A DNA stretch of 64,000 nt from Gigantopelta aegis (lineage: Eukaryota > Mollusca > Gastropoda > Neomphalida > Peltospiridae). The stretch covers positions 45,994,233-46,058,232 of the forward strand of contig NC_054712.1 in the NCBI RefSeq assembly GCF_016097555.1, written 5' to 3'. A program made the translations under genes and the position numbers. Position 1 is the stretch's first letter. Every line of letters starts with the position of its first letter. This document shows, one piece after another, positions 20,110 through 31,400 of this stretch. Below the pieces are notes generated by a model. That model worked only from the letters and a program-made list of their open reading frames with translations. It did no database searches and was not told where the DNA came from.

Positions 20110-20890
20110 GTACATCACTGTGCATGCGCACACAGGAATACCTTTAGGCGACTCAATATTTGAAAATTATCTGTAGATATATTAGATTATTTATGTACCA
20201 AGTTGTTTGCTTTTAATATCACGTGTTTTTATTGAAATCAAAGTTAAAGAGTAATAAAACACATTTTAAGGTAGCCATTTTCCATTTCAAAATGGCTACC
20301 TACTGTGCGAATTAAACTGATCTTAATGTCAACGTTCAATACATTCCAGCATATAAATAATATTTATAGATACTCATTAAACAATAAATTGGCGTTAAAG
20401 TACATAGCTGGTACAAACAGGCCTTAGTTGAATTTGGCATCACTGGGCATGTCACGTGTACGATTTTATGTGACTCAATATCTGAAAATGATCTATATTT
20501 ACATGTATTACTATTAGTTTACATATTTGAAGTTTTTTTGTTTTTATCACAACTACGTTTTTTTAATAAAACCAGTTATAGTAATAATTCTGAACGACAA
20601 AAACGTTATGAATTTTAAAGTAGTCATTTTCAATTTTATGATGGCTACCTAGTGTGCGAATTAATTTGATATTAATTTCAACTTTCAATATATTCTTGCA
20701 TATGAATATTATTTAAAGACACACACTATTCTCCATATTAAAAAAACCCAGACCCTAAGTCAATTAAACATCAATGTGCATGCACACATGTATGATTTCA
20801 AGTGGCGCAATATCTAAAAAAGATCTTTATAATATATTAGTTGATATATCTGCCAAGTTTTTTTCTTTTATCACAAAATGCACAATTGCT
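20110..20890. repeat. diverged tandem repeat, about 350 bp x 2-3, with hairpin
   Basis: Three diverged passages share GCATGCGCACACA-like starts, GACTCAATATCTGAAAATGATC and AAGTTTTTTTC; two also share a GGTAGCCATTTT...AAAATGGCTACC hairpin followed by GTGTGCGAATTAA. Confidence 0.6.
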
Positions 20891-21486
20891 ACAATATTAG
20901 AAACTATGCCAGAGCGTAACTAGGATTTGTTTTTAAGGGGGGGGGGGGGGGGGGGCAACTGAGTAGTTAATAGTCGAAAACTCCTTAAACGGTTAAGAGA
21001 ATAAAAGTCTATACTTTTTCAGGATTTTTTCATTTTAAAGCCACTTTTTGCTACTGTGCCGCTATACTACTATGTATGTGCCAACATGTACATAAAATGT
21101 ATTTAAATGTAATCAAAACAATAATAATGAACACCATTCAGTATAAAACACATACTGTATTCACAAAGAGTTAACAATGCCCATTGCTGAATGAATAATG
21201 AGTACTGTTATACGATGTACACATTGCACACAATAGGTATTAAAATATGTGTATGATTTAAGCCATCTTTGCCAAATATGCTTAAATTATTGAAGCCTAC
21301 TATGATTGAAAACATTTTTATGTAACCATTTCACAAGAGAAATCAATTGAGTATTGATTCGTTCAAGAGGCCTCGTTCTATTTATTTGAGTTACTTGAGC
21401 ATCCCCAATCTTCCTCCTCCCACCCCCATCCCCAAGATTTGGATAAATAATATGCAATACTTGACAAAAGAATTTTTTTTTTTTTA

Positions 21487-21640
21487 TCAAGGCTAGCTCT
21501 GGGCCAGCAGAAAATTTTGGCAAATTATCTAGTAAACTTCAACAACTGCAGAAATCCAGTTATTTTGGTACAAAATATCAATTATTTCATATTTTTTAAT
21601 TATCAATTGTCAAATTTGGCCAGTGCCAGAGCTAGCACAG
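21487..21640. mobile_element. MITE, GCTAGCTCTGG family
   Basis: Ends GGCTAGCTCTGGGC and GTGCCAGAGCTAGC are inverted copies; the interior is rich in TTGGCAAA words. Related copies lie at 27488-27676 and 58430-58605, with partial ones near 29640-29745 and 31460-31640. Confidence 0.6.
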
Positions 21641-21860
21641 ACTATGTTGATGCGACAGTACACAGACCGTATCCATGTAGAAACAGATAGGTCCATATTC
21701 AAGGGCACCCTGTCAATAGCCATCTTACACATGGCTCAATGCTTGTTTTTATGCATGTTGCATAAAACAAATGGGGGGGGGGGGGGGGTAATAAGACTTT
21801 ACAGTTCACTTCAATTAGCTGTCAGGGATTGGGGTGGCAAGTAGGTACTGATGTAGACTT

Positions 21861-22505
21861 AAGGCCGTCCCACACTAGCGCAGCACGTCAGCAGTGAGGC
21901 GTCAATCATGCCCACATATAGGCCTATGCAGCGTGTCAAGCAGAATTAAAAGAGCAGAAAAAAGCTGAAAAGAGGAAAAGAAAAATGGATTTGATTTGAA
22001 AACATGGCTCCCACAAAGATAATTTCGAGTAAATTGGTTTTAATGTATTTGTACAGGAGATTACTTGATAAAAAAACGCAAGAGGAAATTTTGGGTACAT
22101 GACATCATTAACCAGGCATTGGCTGCCATTTCCATGTCTTTGTAACTAACCGATTGGATGTTGTATATATGCATGGGTGTTTCTGCACCTCTATGATCAA
22201 CCTTTCATTAATATTTAGTTTTGGCACTGTTTTTCAGTAAAATAAAGATATTCGTCAATGGTGGGGTGTTTTTTTGGGAGGGGGGGGGGGGGGGGGGTTG
22301 GTGGAAGACCTAAAATATTACAACATTATAACATCATAAACTAGGGGTTTCTGCACGCGTCAGGAGCAGCAAGCAGCAAAAATCACTTCTGGAACTATAA
22401 AAAAAAACACGACATTGACGCACTGTGCTAGTGAGGGTATGTATATGGTAATTCATTGGAAGTGATTTTTTGTGCCAACGCGCTGCACTAGTGTGGGATG
22501 GCCTT
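21861..22505. mobile_element. 645-bp MITE, AAGGCCGTCCCACACTAG ends
   Basis: Left AAGGCCGTCCCACACTAGCG and right CTAGTGTGGGATGGCCTT are terminal inverted repeats; a poly-G run lies at about 22280. No transposase ORF. Confidence 0.75.
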
Positions 22506-22565
22506 TACAAGTGTTAAAAAAAAAAACCCAGTGCCCTCTTAAATTAAAAAGGGCATTTCCCTTCC

Positions 22566-22612
22566 CAGGGTTTCTGCCAAAGGGTAAAATGCGTATGGCA
22601 CCACACCCAATT
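22566..22612. mobile_element. single end of the CAGGGTTTCTGCC MITE
   Basis: CAGGGTTTCTGCCAAAGGGTA and the following TATGGCACCAC match one end of the MITE at 35374-35621; no matching second end is seen. Confidence 0.5.
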
Positions 22613-23098
22613 TTGTTGGCAGATTTGTTTGTTTTTTAAATTAACCCTTTGACAAAATGAATCACTCTTACCATTACTGTATGATTTTCTTGGGATGCAG
22701 ATGATTCATCCTCTGGACATTTCGTCCACTGTTGAACTCGAGACGATTCGTCCACAACCAAAAATTGTTCTTGGACAATTTGTCCACTATAATTTTTATA
22801 GTTAAGTTTAGAACTTAGCTGGAACCTGGTAGCGGTATGGACATAATATTGTTTATTGGTTGGTTACCTCAAATGACATCACATTATGGTATTTTTGACA
22901 TAAATGATGAAATTTGTTTAGTTACTAGCTTTGTTTTCTAAACAGTATGTCAGAATTATAGGTGTAATTGAAGAGCAACTTAAATGACAATATATCTGTG
23001 AAGTATTATAATGGATACAGGCAGACAAGTTGATAGTGCCATTTTACTGGCTAAGAAATAACATTTTAAGATTTATTGGTATATTTGTTTAATGCCAT

Positions 23099-23449
23099 TA
23101 GGGCTTCTAGATTATGGTAGCCCACTCCCATGGCTAGTGATATTTAATGTTGGGTTTGTAAATAACTACCATTGCCATGCCAAACGGCTATTGAATATTT
23201 TTTGTCAAATGTTGCAGTTAAATCCATTTTGTAAATATGAATATCCTGCCCCCACCCCAACCCCCTAATATTAGTGTTTTTAAGCTCTATCTCCAACTTT
23301 AGGTGACATATTTAATTATTACTAATATTATTTAGTAAAATTGTATTAACTTAAAGGAAAGTAGGACAATGAATTTTTAATCGTGGCTAGTAAATGTGTT
23401 AAATCACTGATCCCATGGCTAGTGGATTATATAAAAATTCTAAAAGCCC
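23099..23449. mobile_element. MITE, CAGGGCTTCTAGA family
   Basis: AGGGCTTCTAGATTATGGTAG at the left, TTCTAAAAGCCCTG at the right, GGCTAGTG motifs near both ends. Copies at 27825-28153 and 51108-51418 and a truncated reverse copy at 41577-41850. Confidence 0.75.
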
Positions 23450-23769
23450 TGATTGTATGGTGGACGAACCGTCTGGAAAGCATTTTCTTAACCCTAACCG
23501 TAACCCATTTTCTTTCTTGGGAAGCCCCAACCTCCCCCCAACTCCTTTTCCATACCAAAAAAATTATTTATGGCAAAAACCTTGCCCCTCCCCACCATTT
23601 TATGGTGAGGATCTTTTCACCTATTCACCCCACCACCCCTGCCAAGATACTGTCAAATAATTTCCATGAAAAATTAACTGCTAATTAATGTGAACTGAGG
23701 GAGAGTATTGCAGATTTTTAAACAACTTAATTGCAGTTCACTGATCCTTAAGATCAAGAGGCTTTAAAA

Positions 23770-24996
23770 TCAGTACTGGTTTTCTTCTATCCATCCCTTG
23801 AGACTGGTGGGTAATGGGAGTTGCTGGATGTGGTCGTAACGTGTGTACTGCCTAATCACAAAACGACACAGGTACTGTAAAGTTCTAACTTGAGTGAATC
23901 TAGACACAGGTTTTGTAAGTCTGACAGGGAATGATGGCGCACCAGGTGATCTTGACCGTGAGTAACAGAATATTCCAGTCTGAGAGTCAGTCATAGAATG
24001 TTCTATTAGATCTACAATGGAGGGGTAGCCCTCCGTGTCAGGTTGTGCATAGAAACTAAACATGCCATTACAGTGTTCGATACGAGTGTGCAGCGTCCTG
24101 CCGTACGAACGAAAGCTCAAGCTCAACAAATATCTTTCGTCTGAACTGTCGCGTACAAGAAAAGCACCGTCTGACTGATGCGCCAATTTTTCTTCAGCTT
24201 CATTCCGCGTGATCGGTCCCCAGTACCACCCAAATTTGGAAAGACGGAACAGCTCCTGGGTAAGGCTCCACACTTTTGGTGGTTCAGAGTCATCATATGC
24301 GAGAGCAAATTTCTGAGACATATCAAATGTTTCACAAGAATCATAAGTTGGGATAGCTTGGCATAAAAGACGTCGACCGTCAATCATTATACTGTGATGC
24401 GAACTCCCTTCTCCTGAATCTTCACTATTGCAATCACTCCTGGCACAACAGTCGGGATGAAATTTTGATATATCTTTTGTTCGGCAGCTTGGTTTGTCTC
24501 TCCTCACATCGTTACTGTCCGTATTGGAATGCATTTCACTTATCTTCGGTGATGTGTATGTCTGTCCATTCAAGTTCAAACTGTCACAGCTGCGCGAACC
24601 TGCACTTGATCTTACAGTCTTTTCACACAACACAACCAGATGTTTCCCTTTAGGTTTGCATTTCTTTGTTTCTAATTTTAATGAAGCATTTGGGCAATCT
24701 TCAACACGGTTGCTTTCACTTTCATCCGTTTTTCGATGAACCGACTGCGTAAATTTACGTCTTAAATTTCTTAGAAGTCCTATCTTGTCTCTTTTTCTGT
24801 GATTGACATCAGATTCTGTCGTTGTGTGCTCATCTGCATAGTTTTGTTGTGATAAACCTTGTGAGTCATTTGACAAATTGGAACATTCACGAGTAATCTC
24901 GGAATCGCAACTCATAACTTCGTGTTTCGGGGACGCACCACGATTGCGTCGCTGTGCTGAAAGTTTTATCCCTTTAAAGGTTATTTTCTTCATCAT
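23770..24996 (-). CDS. SOCS6: suppressor of cytokine signalling, SOCS6/SOCS7 type (intronless)
   Basis: A 408-residue ORF without introns. SOCS6/7 proteins are substrate receptors of Cullin-5/Elongin ubiquitin ligases that dock on phosphotyrosine proteins in receptor signalling. The first ~240 residues are polar and basic with no known domain. The SH2 domain is near 256-355: GWYWGPITRNEAEEKLA, the phosphotyrosine-binding FLVRDSS (Arg 282), YLLSLSFRSYGRTLHTRIEH, and SIVDLIEHS. The SOCS box follows near 363-408: the Elongin B/C contact LQYLCRFVI at 373-381 and the Cul5-box LPLP at 393-396. The SH2 and C-terminus resemble SOCS6 more than other SOCS members. I chose the first methionine of MMKK; no upstream in-frame start precedes it. 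It is head to head with GPATCH1, 363 bp apart. Confidence 0.93.
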   Translation of the reverse strand: MMKKITFKGIKLSAQRRNRGASPKHEVMSCDSEITRECSNLSNDSQGLSQQNYADEHTTTESDVNHRKRDKIGLLRNLRRKFTQSVHRKTDESESNRVEDCPNASLKLETKKCKPKGKHLVVLCEKTVRSSAGSRSCDSLNLNGQTYTSPKISEMHSNTDSNDVRRDKPSCRTKDISKFHPDCCARSDCNSEDSGEGSSHHSIMIDGRRLLCQAIPTYDSCETFDMSQKFALAYDDSEPPKVWSLTQELFRLSKFGWYWGPITRNEAEEKLAHQSDGAFLVRDSSDERYLLSLSFRSYGRTLHTRIEHCNGMFSFYAQPDTEGYPSIVDLIEHSMTDSQTGIFCYSRSRSPGAPSFPVRLTKPVSRFTQVRTLQYLCRFVIRQYTRYDHIQQLPLPTSLKGWIEENQY

Positions 24997-25359
24997 CTTC
25001 CAAGCCCATGAAACACATCAAACTGCATTTTGATGCATATTTTGTAAAGCAATTTACAGCAAAAAAAAAGAGAGATCACCTTTATAACTACGGGCGAAAC
25101 TCTCTGGAATATCTTTGAGCATGCGTAATAGAAAGCTTCCGTATTTTGACCCGTGCAGAAAACATTTTTACTAACTTTATTGGTGAAAAAGTATATTTTT
25201 CAGTATTATTAAAAACTATATTATCTATATCATTAGTTTACTATAAATAATATATGACAAACTGTAACAATCTGTTTAGTATATTTTGTAAAATATAAGC
25301 GATATATGTTAACCAATCCAACACAAGATGCATTTTGTGCGGTAAAGAAATTTTTCAAG
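24997..25359. promoter_or_regulatory. shared bidirectional promoter region, SOCS6 / GPATCH1
   Basis: Only 363 bp separate the divergent start codons, so both promoters and both 5' UTRs must lie here unless there are distant 5' exons. I see no clear TATA box at a fitting distance; a TGCGTAATAGAAAGC word occurs near 25124. Confidence 0.6.
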
Positions 25360-25432
25360 ATGTCAGCTTCCATGGATTCAGACGAAGAAACGTTTGTAAC
25401 ACTAGGATCGCCGTTGGAAGTGTTTGAAGATG
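25360..25432 (+). CDS. GPATCH1: GPATCH1 exon 1
   Basis: [20 protein letters not shown] onward; the ATG at 25360 has a second in-frame ATG four codons on. Donor GTCATT is weak. The last base starts an Asp codon completed in exon 2. Confidence 0.88.
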
Positions 25433-28400
25433 GTCATTGCTACTTTTATTTGAATTATATTAAAACTGTTATTATTTTTCATTAATATACATAATTTAAA
25501 ATCAATTGTCATTCTTTCCGTACGCGGATTACAATGATTTAGTGATTGAAATTAACGTAAATATTTAGGAATGCCTGACGTTTCGCTCCAAGCCTGTTCG
25601 CCCCAGTCAGTTCTCTCCCAAGTCACTTCGCCCCATACCAGTTCGCCCCCAATCTAGTACATGTTAGCCCTAGTGCACGGGGAACATTAAGTCAACACTG
25701 TTCGTAGCAAGAACGCCACTTTCTACGTTAGCCTCCACTTGGGGTTTATTGTGTCCGTTTTTGAATATCATATTATCAATAAATTGAATAAGAAAAAAAC
25801 AGAAATTTATGAAACAGACACAAGGCTTTTGATTGCATGAATTTCTGGGTGATAAATGTTATGCCCAAAATAATCACGCCCAAATTAACTACAAACGTCA
25901 GTGCTGCCACTTTATACTTTTTTCTTGGAAATATACTTTTTATACTTTTTTAAAGGGACATTCCTGAGTTTGCTGCATTATAAGACGTTTCCGACTAATA
26001 AAATAATTCTACGATTAAACTTACATATTAAATATATTTTCTTGTTTAGAATATCAGTGTCTGTATATTCAATGTCATTCTGGTCGTCTTAATATTTGTG
26101 AGAAGCCCAAAATGGATTTTGTCTTTAAATAATTTTGTACGTACGAAAAAATATTTTTTAGGAATTAAAATAAAAATTAACCTAGTACACATATTAGAAC
26201 GATCAGAAACACGTTTAATATACAGCCACTAATATTCTAAACAAGAAAATATATTTAATGTGTACGTTTAATCGTATTAGTCGATAACATTTTAAAACAT
26301 TGCAGCAAACTCAGGAATGTCCCTTTAATACTTTTTCACATCAAAATACTTCTTCTTTTTTTTAAAATACGTTTTCTACAAAAAATAACTTAAGAAAACC
26401 TATTTCAAATTTGACCATTGTAAGATTTATGCTTTGCTAGTTTTTTTTTCAGGAATGGTTTGTTCTTTGTTGAGTGGAGTGTTTGTTGAGCTCTCTGATC
26501 CTGCTGCTCTCAATGACCAAGTGACAGGGTACTGAAATATGCAGAAAAGAGTGTTCAACAATTGCAAATGCTCACAACATGGTACACACCATTCCTTGAG
26601 GTTGGTCATAAGCAGCAAACATTAGTAGGACAAAGGTAGTGAATGTTATATGGTTACCTATCGGGGTAAGTTGATGAAAAATTAAACTTTTTTAATACAT
26701 TTTTTTAAAGACTATTTTGACACTTTTTCCCCCTGCATGATTCCATACTTTCTTTTAAAAATACAAAGTGGCAGCACTGAAATATGTTTTATTTAATAAT
26801 GCACTCAACACATTTTATTTACGTTTATATGGCGTCAGAATATTAATTATGTCAATAATATAATGGGATTGGCCAACAGGCTTAGGCTATATTAAGACCT
26901 ATCTCTACATTTTACCTCCAGATACATGTTACAATACAATAGACTTACATAGGTGTACAAAGAGGAAGAAAAAGAGAAGGGGTAGAGAAAGATTGGGGTA
27001 GGGTGGGTGGGTATAGTGAGTAGTAAACTGCATAACTTTTACATTGGATTGGGCGATGTCTAGCATAAAATTAATGTATTAACTTTAACAAAAATTTTAG
27101 TAGCAGTTATGAATTTTAAAGTAGTTTTAATAATTTCTTCATTTTTTTTTGTTCACTAAATTCTGGATTTCCCAATAAGATCATTTTATAATTGAGATAT
27201 AATTCAAAACGGGCCTCTGAGAATTGAAAATCTGCGTGACCCATTTATCGATCACGCAGAAATAAATTCAGGTAACCCATTTCATTTTTGCGTAGCCCGT
27301 TATATCCAAGTAAATGGTGTTTGAAATTTTGCACGAACAAAAAATAGGTTACTTAAATTAAATTTGTACACGCAAAGTGCGAAAAAAAACGATCGCTCTC
27401 ACAATTTTTAGAGGCCTATAAAACCAGTGAAATGTTAAGTTTAATTACATTAAATTAACTTGAAATGCATTTCTGAATAATAACTCCGGGCTAGCTCTGG
27501 CACTCACCAAATTCGCCAGTTGCAAATTTTGAACACAATTGGCAAATTTGATTTTATTTTGGCAAAATAATTTCATGTAATAATTGACATTTTAAAGAAA
27601 ATAACTGTCAATTTCTGCAATTGTTTAAGTTTAATAGACAATTTGACGAAATATTTTGCTCACCCAGAACTAGCCCTGTGACTCCAGCAGCTGTTGATGA
27701 CAGTACTGAACTAAAACAACCTTTCTGTGCTCTGAAAAGACAAAAGTCCCTGTTGTGCCCCAAAAAGTGAGATCTAAAGCTCTGAGATGTTTAATTACTG
27801 ACAGCCATATTGTTTAATGCCATTAGGGTTTCTAGATTATGATAGCCCCACTTCCACGGCTAGTGTTATTCAATGTTGGGCTAGTAAATAACTACTATTG
27901 CCCTGCCCAACGGTTAATGAAATTGTTTTGTCAAATGTTGCAGTTAAGTCTATTTTGCCCCCACCCCAACCCCCTAATGTTAGTGTTTTTAAGTGATATC
28001 TCCATCTTTAGGTGAAATATCTGACTATTACTAATATTTAGTAAAATTGTATTAAAGTAAAGTAGGGCTAGAGAATTTTTAATCATGGCTAGTAAAACAT
28101 TTTAATCATTGATCCCATAGCTAGTGGGTTTTATAAACATTCTAGAAGTCCTGTGTCATTTAAAGGGACATTCCTGACTTTGCTGCATTGTAAGATGTTT
28201 TAAAGGGACATTCCTGACTTTGCTGCATTGTAAGATGTTTTAAAGGGACATTCCTGACTTTGCTGCATTGTAAGATGTTTCCGACTAATAAAATATTTCT
28301 ATGATTAAACTTACATATTAAATATATTTGCTAGTTTAGAATATCATTGTCTGTATATTCAATGTGTTTCTGGTTGTCTTAATATTTGTAAGAAGCCCAA

Positions 28401-31400
28401 ACTGGATTTTGTCTTCAAATAATTTCGTACGTATGAAAACACAATATTTTAGGAAATAATATGAAATTTAACCTAGTACAAAATTAGAACGGTCAGAAAC
28501 ACGTTTAATATACAGCCACTAATATTTTGTGCAGAAAAATATATTTGATATGTAATTACAATATTTGTAAGAAGCCCAAACTGGATTTTGTCTTCAAATA
28601 ATTTCGTACGTATGAAAAAACAATATTTTAGGAAATAATATGAAATTTAACCTAGTACAAAATTAGAACGTTCAGAAACACGTTTAATATACAGCCACTA
28701 ATATTTTGTGCAGAAAAATATATTTGATATGTAATTACAATCGTTAAAAAGTCTCTGTTAGTCGATAACATCTTAAAAAGTGCAGAAAACTCAGGAATGT
28801 CCCTTAAATATTGGAAAGAAATTCAAATTCAGGTAAAAAGAAATTCAAATTACAATTTGGTCCTTACTTTAAAAAAAAAAAAAAAATACTGTAGATCATG
28901 AAATTAATGCAATCATAATATTAATGCGAAAAATGCAAGTTTGTGTTATTCGCATTTATTTTTATGTTTTGTCCAGCAGTAGTCCAGCAAGCTTTGTGTC
29001 ACACTCTATTAAAACAAAGAAAAATTAAAATTCTAATACATTTATAAAAAAACAGCCACAATTCATCGTAGGCAAGACAGACTAATTGTCCAATAGTCCA
29101 GCAAAAGCCGACACTATTTGTCACGCGTGAATGGGTTTTAGCATGCTAATCCTGAGGTTGACCATTCCTTTGTTTTTACTGTTCAAGTTCGCTGCAACTT
29201 TCTTGGCATATCTTTAATCTTAAGAAGATACAGTTGTAATGGTACATGTATGCTAATGTTTAGCCAGATTTAGGTAACTATACACGTGAGGTAAATGATT
29301 GCGTTGAGTTGATCTCATGAAAAACACTAGGGACTAAACAGGTTAATTGATGTGTACACTGACATGTCATTGAAGACGTTTGGAACTGACAATTACTTTG
29401 TGGCAAACTGAAAATTTTTTGGGGTTGAAATGATTGGGGACGAACTGGTCAAACGGGAGGCGAACTGGTTTGGGGCGAAACATACCCAACCCTGATTACT
29501 ACAATATATTAACTGTGGTGGTGTGGGAACTCTTAGTAATTATGTAACGCTTGATGTGGGACATGGAATGCCAGGGATGACTCAGGTTGAGTAGAAACGT
29601 TCGCCACATTACAAGAAAGCCACAGTTATTTCCCAACAAAATATCAACCAATACAGGAAATTATTTTGACCAAATTAAAATAAAATTAGCCATTTATTTT
29701 TAAAATTTGCAATTGGCAAATATGGTGAGTGCCAGAGATAGCTGTGTATGCCGTATGCATTGAAGCTATGATTCCAAGCTTTGGAACCCAAATTCTGCAA
29801 AATCTTCATGTTTTAGACAACCACCCCACCCCCATCCCTCATCACTCAACTTAGGTTGGAACTTCAGAATTTATTACTAATAAATTTGAGTGCAAAGTAT
29901 GTTGTTGTTTTTTAGCTTTCAGAATGTGTTGAAATTGAATACTGAACTTTTTTTATTATATATATTTTTTATTGTAATTTAAACCCACCCCACATTAACT
30001 AACATCAATTGATTATATTGACATTTTGATCATGTTTGTTGTAACAAGTTCCCTTTGGGAAAATTAAATAGCTGGGGTCTAATTCACTAAACTCTCGCAA
30101 CTTTGCGATCTCACAGTGCAATGCTAAAAGACTTGCAAAGAGGATGCTAATTGTGAATTAGGCCCCTGGTCTGTAGGCATTTGTGATATTGTGGTCGTTA
30201 TTTGACACATAATAATAATAACGACTGCTACATGTAGTTGAGCATTAAACCAACAAACTGCGAGTAACCAAATGACCAAGAAGTGAAGTAATCAGACTAC
30301 GTGTTTAAATGTCATTAATTAAATTTCCTGGGTAGGCAGTTGATCAATTAATCAGGCTACATTTGTTTTTGTTTTTAATACCTGCTACAGAAAATCAGGA
30401 AACATTATACTGCAGAAACTACGAGTAATTTAGGACTGAAAAAGTATTGTTGCAAACCATGATTGTTCCCATTAATTACAAAAACTATATTTATAAATTA
30501 ATACCTGTCTATATTTTTAGATGAACCTATTAAGAAACCGGTGTCTATTTATGACATTCAAGCAAGAGATTCCAAAGGCCGGCCGAGATTTCATGGAGCT
30601 TTCACAGGTGGCTTCTCTGCGGGTTTCTTCAATACTGTTGGATCCAAAGAAGGTTGTTTATTAGTGTGATTTAATTTACAAATTTACAGATTTCCTTTTT
30701 CTGATTTAAAACCTGTGTTTTACTGCCCATACTGATGGCATTTCCATCCTTGCTTCACCAGCGTAGCCATTGGTGGCATGAAGTCCATGCCCCCCACCCC
30801 AGCCCTGTCACACCTTTTCTTTTTCCCACACCTCTTTGTATGTCTCCTTATAACGTGACACATAGATAGTATGAGTGCCCTCCCTTTCCAATATGGGTGT
30901 CTCCCCCCCCCCCCGTATAAAATCATGGCTATTCCAAAGCCTTGTCATAGTTTGTAACATTTTTTACTTTTTAATTTAACATTAGATAGTGTTGAGACGA
31001 GGTAAAAACTAAAATGATTTGAAACAGCATTTTATTTATTTTGTTAATTTTAATTATCTTCATTTTTATTAACATAAACTGAGGTCCAATCATACAGTCC
31101 TGAGTACATACCAGCACTTGTTAACATATTAAATATCAAACACTGTAACATCAAGGCAGTTACCGACTCATATCTTAAATCCTTGAAAATGGCCTTTATT
31201 TGAATATGAGTTTTCATCTTTTTATAGATCATTTGAACTTTTATTTCTAAATGTGTATCACATCCTGGGTTTTCATTTTATCAGTTGTTATTTTTCCTGT
31301 TAGGTTTCACACCGTCTACGTTTGTGTCATCGAGAAGTTCCAAGGCTGAGGCTTCATCACGCAATGTTGAAGACTTCATGGATGAGGAGGTGTGAATTAG

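Larger units (their letters stand above)
25568..29497. mobile_element. possible large nested element in GPATCH1 intron 1
   Basis: The left edge GACGTTTCGCTCCAAGCC...GTTCGCCCC and the right edge (reverse complement) ATGTTTCGCCCCAAACC...GTTCGCC are inverted copies 3.9 kb apart. Inside lie at least six smaller elements and no transposase ORF. The pairing is imperfect, so these could be two separate solo copies. Confidence 0.4.

Noticed and set aside
22690-22790. Repeated GACRATTCGTCCAC-like words (GGACATTTCGTCCACT, GACGATTCGTCCAC, GACAATTTGTCCAC)
   Set aside because: Probably the remains of a transposon end, but I could find no inverted partner, so it is not listed as a feature.
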